NCBI GenBank assembly: GCA_964591605.1
Contig: CAZQEN010000371.1
Span: forward strand, 1 to 7,462
Direction: 5' to 3'
Source of the DNA: CAYLLT01 sp964591605
GTDB taxonomy: Bacteria > Planctomycetota > Phycisphaerae > UBA1845 > PWPN01
DNA length: 7,462 nucleotides
Below, in pieces: positions 1 to 4,611 of the stretch. Numbering within the stretch: the stretch's first letter is position 1; each line of letters opens with the position of its first letter. A program made the position numbers and the translations under genes. The notes under the pieces are model-generated. The model did no database searches and was not told where the DNA came from. It saw nothing but the letters and a program-made list of their open reading frames with translations.

Positions 1-21
1 TGAAACACGGGCAGCGAGTAT

Positions 22-48
22 CCCGGCGCGCCGGGACCCATGCCACCC
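22..48 (-). repeat. 27-base repeat with palindromic core, left copy
   Basis: The outer 14 bases (22-35, CCCGGCGCGCCGGG) are a perfect palindrome, and bases 36-48 read ACCCATGCCACCC. The whole 27 bases recur without mismatch in the opposite orientation at 7436-7462. This copy lies 33 bases beyond the stop codon of the acyltransferase gene. With a CGCG loop the palindrome could fold as a 5-base-pair hairpin, but no T-run follows it on the minus strand, so it is not an obvious intrinsic terminator. It is most simply a dispersed intergenic palindromic repeat. Confidence 0.85.
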
Positions 49-59
49 TGTTCGACAGT

Positions 60-73
60 GCGGATCATTCCGC
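60..73. other. Small stem-loop downstream of the acyltransferase gene
   Basis: GCGGA (60-64) and TCCGC (69-73) pair over a TCAT loop, 8 bases past the TAA stop. The stem is short and lacks a T-run, so it is recorded only as a possible 3' end structure before the palindromic repeat. Confidence 0.25.
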
Positions 74-81
74 GCTCCTGC

Positions 82-1311
82 TTAGATTCGCAGGAAGATC
101 CGCCGGCGGTACATCCACAGGCACAGCAGCCAGAGCACCAGCAGGGTGGCGGACATCTGGAGGAGCGGAGCGTACGGCGGCCCGAACACCTCAAACACGC
201 CGGTCCCCAGGTGCGTCCGGAGGCTGTCGGCGATGAAGTGGGCGAAGAGGTGCGACATGACGTACATGGCGATGGAGTTCATGCCGACGACCACGAGAGG
301 GAATGCCCAGCGCCGCCAGCCGATCACGTCGATCAGGGCGTAGAACGCGCCGAGCAGCAGACACGTCCAGCCGGTGCTGAAGATCGCCCAGCTCGGGGTC
401 CAGATCGGCTTGACGAGGGGACACAGGCCGATGGCATTCAGCGCCCAGCCGACGGCCAGGCCGATCACCCCGGCTGCCGCGAGGATCCTCAATTTCCGCA
501 TCGTCGGAGCGCCGCTGCGCATCAGTTGCCCGGCCAGCAGTCCGAAGATCATGGTGGCCAGCGACGGAACGAAGTTGAGGGTCTGGTAGCCGCCCGTGTT
601 GTTCTTGAAGGGCCGCTGGCGGGGGAAGAGGTTCAGGAACCACCGGTCAGCCGCGGCGGCGACGTTCGTGTTCATGTCGAAGTGAGCGCCCAGGCCGGTG
701 AGGTGGACATACTCCCTGGGGAGGCCCGCCTGGCGGTAGTCGAAGTCAGGTCCGGGCACCGGATACGCGACGAAGGCGATCCACGTGCCCAAGAGGATGA
801 CGGCGGCGGCGATCGCCTGCGTGCGCGGCCGGCACCACGCGAGCAAAAACAGGAACGTGTAGCCCAGGCCGATCTGCGTGAGCACGTCCTCGAACGTGAA
901 GTACGTCTGCGGCCGGCCCACGGAGCGCAGGAAGATGCCCAGCAGAATGAGAACGAGTGATCTCCACAGCGCGTGCGCCAGGAGATGGCCGAAGCCCTGT
1001 CCCTTCGCACGGCGGCTGGCCAGCGAATAGGGCAGGGCGACGCCGACCATGAACATGAACGATGGCTGAATGAGGTCCCACAGCGTGCAGCCGACCCAGA
1101 GGCTGTGGTCGACCTGCTCGGCCAGGAAGTCCCAGATGCGGCTGCCGTTGACCGCGCGGGCCACCTGCCGGATGCGCAGTCCTTCGGAGGCCATCAGCAG
1201 CATGACAAACCCGCGGTACGCGTCGAGAGAGACCAGCCGCGGCGGCGGGGACGCTGGTGCGGGACGATCGAATGCGGAAGGGGCGGTGGTTTCGACAGCA
1301 GTGGCGGCCAT
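82..1311 (-). CDS. Integral membrane acyltransferase-like protein of the HGSNAT/NagX type (COG4299, DUF1624/DUF5009-like)
   Basis: This 409-residue protein has about ten hydrophobic segments after a Pro/Ala-rich cytoplasmic N-terminus. Family signatures are R-L-V-S-L-D-A-Y-R-G-F (25-35), H69-S-L-W-V-G followed by W-D-L-I-Q-P-S-F-M-F-M-V-G (to residue 90), G-G-Y-Q-T-L-N-F-V-P-S (240-250) leading to G-L-L-A-G, K-P-I-W-T-P-S-W (301-308) and G-M-N-S-I-A-M-Y (343-350). Human heparan-alpha-glucosaminide N-acetyltransferase carries acetyl groups from cytosolic acetyl-CoA across the membrane to a sugar amine. From memory, H69 here lines up with its catalytic histidine in an H-x-x-W-x-G-x-x-x-x-D-L motif. 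Bacterial members are presumed to acylate envelope or polysaccharide sugars, but the substrate here is unknown. It starts 33 bases after the secreted-protein gene, so co-transcription is likely. A -10-like TATACT 7 bases before the ATG may give a second, leaderless transcript. The stop is TAA, and the inverted repeat at 22-48 lies just beyond it. Confidence 0.87.
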   Translation of the reverse strand: MAATAVETTAPSAFDRPAPASPPPRLVSLDAYRGFVMLLMASEGLRIRQVARAVNGSRIWDFLAEQVDHSLWVGCTLWDLIQPSFMFMVGVALPYSLASRRAKGQGFGHLLAHALWRSLVLILLGIFLRSVGRPQTYFTFEDVLTQIGLGYTFLFLLAWCRPRTQAIAAAVILLGTWIAFVAYPVPGPDFDYRQAGLPREYVHLTGLGAHFDMNTNVAAAADRWFLNLFPRQRPFKNNTGGYQTLNFVPSLATMIFGLLAGQLMRSGAPTMRKLRILAAAGVIGLAVGWALNAIGLCPLVKPIWTPSWAIFSTGWTCLLLGAFYALIDVIGWRRWAFPLVVVGMNSIAMYVMSHLFAHFIADSLRTHLGTGVFEVFGPPYAPLLQMSATLLVLWLLCLWMYRRRIFLRI

Positions 1312-1317
1312 GGCGAG

Positions 1318-1326
1318 CAGTATACC
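1318..1326 (-). promoter_or_regulatory. Candidate internal -10 element (GGTATACTG) of the acyltransferase gene
   Basis: TATACT (1324-1319 on the minus strand) ends 7 bases before the ATG at 1311, inside the 33-base gap after the secreted-protein gene. The nine-base string is identical to that at 2856-2864. The intervening GCTCGCC has no ribosome site, so a transcript from here would be leaderless. No -35 element is evident, and read-through from the upstream gene is also likely. Confidence 0.4.
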
Positions 1327-1344
1327 GCGGGTCGGCGCACCTGA

Positions 1345-2829
1345 TCAGGGTTCGCAGCCGGGATCAGCCGCGACGTTGGGGCCGGCCGCGCAGGCCGCGA
1401 AGTAGCCCACATCATCGGCGTCCACGTCCGTGTCCGCGTCGAGGCAGGCAGTATTGCACAGCGGGTTGGCGGGCATGAGGTCCGGCCCGGAAAAGCAGCG
1501 TTGCAGGACGGCGAAGTCAGTTTGATCCACGTCGCCGTCCCAGTCGAAATCGGGCGAGATCGAGAACCGCGTGGTGAAGAAGACGCCGCCCGCGCCGCCG
1601 GCCTGGGGGTGCACCAGCGAGCCGGACGTGACACGGTAGTAGTATTGGGTGTTCGCGGCCAGGCCGCTCAGCGTGATGAGATGGGCGGTGACTGCATCGG
1701 GCTGTGTGACGGTCTGCCCGTAGGCCGTGGTGATGCCGTAATCCACGGTCGAAGCGAGAGCGTCGGCGGTGTCCCAGCGGATCATCGCCTTGTTCCTCTG
1801 AATCTGTACGGCCGCCACATTCGCAAGCTGCCACGGCGTGATGTAGAACGGGAGGCGCTGAGGGCCCAGCGAGGTGATCACTTCTGAAGTGGAGATCAGG
1901 TTTCCACCCCGGCCAACCTTGTCGTAGCAGACGGACTCGCCCTGCAGTTCTCCGGAGAGGCTGATCTGCACCGGTGTCTGCTGGAAGATCGCGTCAAACG
2001 TCTGGCCCTGCGGCAGCGTGAACTCGTACGCGGCGGCATAGCGGCGGACGACCGCGCGGCGGCCGAAGGCGTCGATGTCGCCGCCGGTGGTCTGGCTGTT
2101 ACCGGTCGCCGAGGTGATGTCGGCGACGTATTGCAGCACGTGAATCGTCGCACTGTTCCACACCGCCGACGCCGCGGGCAGTTTGAACACGCGCGCAACT
2201 GATGCGTTGTTCGTGTCGCGCTTGGTCACCACGTACATGTCGCCGCTCACGGGATGGACCATGAAGCACTCGGCGTCGTAGCGCTCGGCGTTGCTGTCGG
2301 CGGGGAGAGCAGGGTTGACCGAGTCGGGATACTCGAAGCGGATCGACTCGAAGGCGGCGGTTTGACTGATCGGCGCGCCGTTGGGATCGATCGTCGGCTC
2401 GATGAAGCGGTGAATGCGCTTGTTGGTCAGATCGCAGGGCGGGTTGTCGCCGCCGTCAAACATGTAAAGACGCGGGCCGGGACCGGTGGACATGTCTTCC
2501 CAGTCGACGGCGCTGGCGCCGGTGAGCGTGACGGAGCCGAGCCGCCGCGCGGTGCCGGCCGCACGGTCGGCGGCTGACAGCCGAAAGGCCCAGACGACCG
2601 GGCCGGAGCCCGAGTCATTGTGCGTCCAGAAGACGTCCGGGCTGGTGCGGCTGGAGACCAGGCCGCTCGATTCGGGCACCTGCGGATCGGGCTGCGCGGT
2701 GCCTTCGGCCTGCGCGGCGAGCACATGAGTGCCGTAGACCTGCGTGAACCACTCGGCGCGGACCGAGGCCGGGGCGATCAGAATGAAGGCGGCCAGGTAA
2801 ACGGCGCAGTGATGGGTATGACTCCGCAA
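1345..2829 (-). CDS. Secreted propeller-like protein with fibronectin-type domain and dockerin-like calcium-loop tail
   Basis: This gene encodes a predicted extracytoplasmic protein; its enzymatic role, if any, is unknown. Numbering is from the TTG at 2829 (494 residues). Residues 1-25 form a clear signal peptide (RSHTHH, a hydrophobic CAVYLAAFILIAPA, cleavage after SVRA). Residues about 53-323 resemble an uncharacterised secreted family related to esterase-like phytase propellers, with S-S-G-L-V-S-S-R, W-T-H-N-D-S-G, D-W-E-D-M, D-G-G-D-N, Y-D-A-E-C-F-M-V-H-P and L-Q-G-E-S-V. Residues about 333-421 look like a fibronectin III or purple-acid-phosphatase N-terminal domain ending L-x-A-N-T-Q-Y-Y-Y-R-V. 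The tail (427-494) has one good EF-hand-type loop (D427, D429, D431, D438) and one degenerate loop, plus five cysteines. An ATG at 2895 would add 22 charged residues ahead of the signal peptide and run over the promoter. The TTG has GGAGGG 5 bases upstream. The acyltransferase begins 33 bases after the stop. Confidence 0.82.
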   Translation of the reverse strand: MRSHTHHCAVYLAAFILIAPASVRAEWFTQVYGTHVLAAQAEGTAQPDPQVPESSGLVSSRTSPDVFWTHNDSGSGPVVWAFRLSAADRAAGTARRLGSVTLTGASAVDWEDMSTGPGPRLYMFDGGDNPPCDLTNKRIHRFIEPTIDPNGAPISQTAAFESIRFEYPDSVNPALPADSNAERYDAECFMVHPVSGDMYVVTKRDTNNASVARVFKLPAASAVWNSATIHVLQYVADITSATGNSQTTGGDIDAFGRRAVVRRYAAAYEFTLPQGQTFDAIFQQTPVQISLSGELQGESVCYDKVGRGGNLISTSEVITSLGPQRLPFYITPWQLANVAAVQIQRNKAMIRWDTADALASTVDYGITTAYGQTVTQPDAVTAHLITLSGLAANTQYYYRVTSGSLVHPQAGGAGGVFFTTRFSISPDFDWDGDVDQTDFAVLQRCFSGPDLMPANPLCNTACLDADTDVDADDVGYFAACAAGPNVAADPGCEP

Positions 2830-2834
2830 GCGAT

Positions 2835-2840
2835 CCCTCC
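2835..2840 (-). promoter_or_regulatory. Ribosome binding site deciding the TTG start at 2829
   Basis: GGAGGG on the minus strand is a strong Shine-Dalgarno sequence, 5 bases before an in-frame TTG. Translation from that TTG begins directly with a compact signal peptide, whereas the upstream ATG at 2895 has no comparable site and adds a charged extension. Confidence 0.65.
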
Positions 2841-2855
2841 GGACGTTCCTGCGGC

Positions 2856-2864
2856 CAGTATACC
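2856..2864 (-). promoter_or_regulatory. Candidate -10 element (GGTATACTG) of the secreted-protein gene
   Basis: TATACT (2862-2857 on the minus strand) is a good -10 hexamer. TTCAGA, 18 bases upstream, is a weak -35 match (four of six to TTGACA). A transcript starting near 2850 would have a leader of about 20 bases carrying GGAGGG before the TTG at 2829. The same nine bases precede the acyltransferase gene. Because this element lies inside the longer reading frame from 2895, it supports the shorter start. Confidence 0.5.
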
Positions 2865-2984
2865 CCTGGGCGGGGTCGTTTCTGAAATGGATCATCTCGC
2901 TGCGGAAGGGGCGTGCGAGGGTGAACGCAGTGCTGAAAGCTGGCGCCGTGTTCAGTATGTGAGTTTCGTGCTGTGTGCGCTAGG

Positions 2985-3002
2985 CCCGGCATTCATGCCG
3001 GG
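2985..3002. repeat. Stem-loop, 8 base pairs
   Basis: CCCGGCAT and ATGCCGGG pair perfectly around a two-base TC spacer; a real hairpin would open the innermost pair. The left arm overlaps the 15-base inverted repeat end. No T-run follows on either strand. Confidence 0.6.
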
Positions 3003-3010
3003 TGACCGGG

Positions 3011-3032
3011 CGGCATCGAATTGCCGATGCCG
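3011..3032. repeat. Stem-loop, 8 base pairs
   Basis: CGGCATCG (3011-3018) and CGATGCCG (3025-3032) pair around the loop AATTGC. An outer helix between 2997-3005 (GCCGGGTGA) and 3035-3042 (TCACCGGC), with one bulged G, would extend it but would disrupt the hairpin at 2985-3002. Confidence 0.6.
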
Positions 3033-3090
3033 GTTCACCGGCATTCTCGTCCCAGCTTGAGCGACAGGCCGGCGCTGAAGCAGGAAGAGA

Positions 3091-3109
3091 AGCCCGCTGG
3101 AAGCGGGCT
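3091..3109. repeat. Stem-loop, 8 base pairs with GGA loop
   Basis: AGCCCGCT (3091-3098) and AGCGGGCT (3102-3109) pair perfectly around GGA. On the minus strand it is followed by TCTCTTCC, which is pyrimidine-rich but not a true T-run. It is therefore at best a weak terminator for the membrane-protein gene, lying about 140 bases past that gene's stop. Confidence 0.6.
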
Positions 3110-3151
3110 CGAGGCCGACGGGATGCCCCGAACCCGACCTGAAGGCCGGGC

Positions 3152-3209
3152 CTAGCGCAGACAACCGAAACCGCGTCCCCGAAAAGGGCACTAGCGCAGC
3201 CTGCCGAAA
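3152..3209. repeat. Two near-identical 19-base direct repeats, 39 bases apart
   Basis: CTAGCGCAG is followed four bases later by CCGAAA at 3152-3170 and again at 3191-3209; the copies agree at 16 of 19 positions. The first copy overlaps the right end of the 15-base inverted repeat, so TGCGCTAG occurs three times in the block, once inverted. Confidence 0.55.
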
Positions 3210-3246
3210 GTCGGTCAGCAAAAGCGCCAGGCTTGTCGGGCCGTGG

Positions 3247-4452
3247 TCACGCCCGCGCGGCCGGACCTGCGCTGTTCGGGGCGATGGGCGGAATCTCTCT
3301 GCCGGTTTCCCATGAGGCAACCTCTGAGCGGATGGGTGGGCGTGCGAACCAGAGGAGCAGCAGCAGCGGCGGTCCGAGGCCCCATACGGCCTTCTGAAGG
3401 AGTGCCAGGATCAGGATGTCCCCGGCAAAGGGCAGGACACCGGTCGAACACTGGATGACAAAGCCGATCATGTCGGCGATGCTGACCGCCGCGAACAGGA
3501 CCGCCCACACGCGACCCATCGTGAGGGCCGACCGCCGGCGGCGCGTCAGATCGATCCCGCTCCGCAGCAACAGCCAGCCGAGAAGCAGATCGAACGCCGC
3601 AAAGCCCATAACCACGACCGGCTGTGGGTAGGTTCTCATAACGATGAACGTCAGGTGAGATACCCGTACCAGCGGCATCAGGAGAATACTGAGCAGCGGA
3701 ACCGCTCTCACGAGTCCCAGCAGCAGGTTGATGAGGCCGAACGCGAACATGGCCGCGCCCAGCCGTTCGGTCCAGACGCTGGTCGTCGACGCGGGAGCGC
3801 TGACCGAAGTTGCAGGCTGTGGTGCTTCCGCGGCAGGCAACGCGAGCCCGCATTCCGGGCAGATGCCGCTCCGGTTTCCGGTCAGGTTGTAGCCGCAGCG
3901 GATGCACACACCCGCCCTCCGCAACGCGCCCCGCGCGGCATGGTCGTTGATCCAGATGACGACCATGCAGGTGATGAGCAGGATGAAGACGGAAACCGCC
4001 ATCATCGGAAGGAGCAGAAACCACAGAAAGACGCCCTCATCCCCTCCGCGGGGCAGGGTGATCACCATCGCGGCGGTCGCACTGACGGCGGTGGCGATCC
4101 CCGCCAGACCGCTGAGCCGCCCGGAATGGACCGACTTGCACAGGATGCGCCAGACCATCACGGCTGCGACGACCAGACAGAGCACGATCAGCAGGGTGTG
4201 ATAGCGCGCCAGCTCGTTATCGGCTCCGTAGCGCACGCTTCCCGGGGACGGCCCGGTCCAGTGCTTCTGATAGAAAGCCGTGAGCGATACCGCGTTGACG
4301 ACGCCCAGAAGGAGCAGCGCCAGCACAGCGAGCAACCACCAGCCCGGCATGCTGCGACGTTGGGGGTGGTCGGCTCGCCCGACCCGCGACGGAAGAAGAA
4401 TGGCCAGCGCGGCAAACAGGAAAGCGAGCCCAAAGCAGATCCCGGCGGACAT
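3247..4452 (-). CDS. Polytopic membrane protein with a central zinc ribbon, function unknown
   Basis: I do not recognise a named family. From the ATG at 4452 the protein has 401 residues. About five hydrophobic segments come first (roughly 1-20, 38-60, 85-103, 115-133, 142-168). A short four-cysteine zinc ribbon follows, with Cys183, Cys186, Cys198 and Cys201 in the pattern C-I-R-C-G-Y-N-L-T-G...C-P-E-C-G. After an Ala/Ser/Pro-rich linker (about 205-226) come about five more segments to residue 370 and a hydrophilic tail. The ribbon type is very common in planctomycete proteins. By the positive-inside rule (basic ARGALRRAG just before it) the ribbon should face the cytoplasm. A GTG at 4464 is also in frame and would add four residues. 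I prefer the ATG because GAGGTG lies 4 bases before it, whereas the GTG has GGAG only one base away. It sits 159 bases after the peptidase. It could be a sensor or regulatory membrane protein, but nothing in the sequence proves that. Confidence 0.8.
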   Translation of the reverse strand: MSAGICFGLAFLFAALAILLPSRVGRADHPQRRSMPGWWLLAVLALLLLGVVNAVSLTAFYQKHWTGPSPGSVRYGADNELARYHTLLIVLCLVVAAVMVWRILCKSVHSGRLSGLAGIATAVSATAAMVITLPRGGDEGVFLWFLLLPMMAVSVFILLITCMVVIWINDHAARGALRRAGVCIRCGYNLTGNRSGICPECGLALPAAEAPQPATSVSAPASTTSVWTERLGAAMFAFGLINLLLGLVRAVPLLSILLMPLVRVSHLTFIVMRTYPQPVVVMGFAAFDLLLGWLLLRSGIDLTRRRRSALTMGRVWAVLFAAVSIADMIGFVIQCSTGVLPFAGDILILALLQKAVWGLGPPLLLLLWFARPPIRSEVASWETGREIPPIAPNSAGPAARA

Positions 4453-4456
4453 GATC

Positions 4457-4462
4457 CACCTC
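4457..4462 (-). promoter_or_regulatory. Ribosome binding site deciding the ATG start at 4452
   Basis: GAGGTG on the minus strand is complementary to the 16S rRNA tail and lies 4 bases before the ATG at 4452. It overlaps the alternative GTG start at 4464-4462, which argues that the GTG is not the real start. Confidence 0.55.
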
Positions 4463-4479
4463 ACGCTCCGGCCGTAAAC

Positions 4480-4485
4480 ACTCTA
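4480..4485 (-). promoter_or_regulatory. Candidate -10 element of the zinc-ribbon membrane gene
   Basis: TAGAGT on the minus strand lies within GGTAGAGTG, which matches seven of nine positions of the GGTATACTG found before the next two genes. It would give a leader of about 20 bases before the ATG at 4452, long enough to contain the GAGGTG ribosome site. No -35 box is recognisable, so the call is weak. Confidence 0.3.
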
Positions 4486-4550
4486 CCAGCCGGTTGCGCT
4501 GTCCGGTAGTGCCCGGCGAAGGGGCATTGGAGAGGAGGGCATGCAATCGC

Positions 4551-4570
4551 GTGGAACCCCTCGCTTCCAC
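4551..4570. other. Small stem-loop downstream of the M16 peptidase gene
   Basis: GTGGAA (4551-4556) and TTCCAC (4565-4570) pair over an eight-base loop, 41 bases past the peptidase stop codon. It has only six base pairs and no T-run on the minus strand, so a terminator role is uncertain. The rest of the 159-base gap (4453-4611) shows only the promoter and ribosome site of the next gene. Confidence 0.3.
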
Positions 4571-4611
4571 CGTCGCTTCGCTCTGGCGAGACAAGTGTGC
4601 TTCGGGCGCCG

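Larger units (their letters stand above)
2976..3159. repeat. Repeat block bounded by a 15-base perfect inverted repeat
   Basis: TGCGCTAGGCCCGGC at 2976-2990 is the exact reverse complement of 3145-3159, and three further stem-loops lie between them. Both ends carry TGCGCTAG outermost, like a small terminal-inverted-repeat element or a pair of REP-type sequences. I see no target-site duplication and no transposase. A folded non-coding RNA or a mosaic of dispersed repeats is equally possible. Confidence 0.6.
2830..3246. other. 417-base non-coding stretch between the membrane-protein and secreted-protein genes
   Basis: No convincing gene lies here. Bases 2976-3240 are dense in short inverted and direct repeats, listed separately. 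Bases 2830-2864 hold the promoter and ribosome site of the secreted-protein gene. I recognise nothing in 2890-2970. The only reading frame crossing the block (minus strand, 3320-2952) begins inside the preceding gene and reads straight through the hairpins with an Arg/Pro/Ser-rich composition unlike a folded protein. Confidence 0.7.

Noticed and set aside
22..35. Rho-independent terminator for the acyltransferase gene
   Set aside because: The palindrome has no natural loop beyond CGCG and is not followed by T residues on the minus strand. It also recurs upstream of the peptidase gene, where a terminator of this unit is not needed.
40..960. 306-residue plus-strand open frame
   Set aside because: It begins inside the palindromic repeat and lies antisense to the acyltransferase gene. 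It is rich in Arg, Glu, Gln and His with no domain motif, as expected for a shadow frame in high-GC DNA.
2976..3159. Complete insertion sequence
   Set aside because: There are terminal-like inverted repeats, but no transposase frame fits in 184 bases and no flanking target duplication is visible. It is therefore listed only as a repeat block.
2976..3209. Possible CRISPR array or attachment site
   Set aside because: The repeats are of different lengths and orientations, lack regular spacers, and no cas or integrase gene is present.
2952..3320. 122-residue minus-strand frame through the repeat block
   Set aside because: It starts inside the preceding gene, reads through the inverted repeats and hairpins, and has no ribosome site or domain. 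It is probably a repeat-derived spurious frame.
3655..4509. 284-residue plus-strand open frame
   Set aside because: It is antisense to the zinc-ribbon membrane protein. The Gln/Arg/His-rich sequence mirrors the hydrophobic codons of the real gene.
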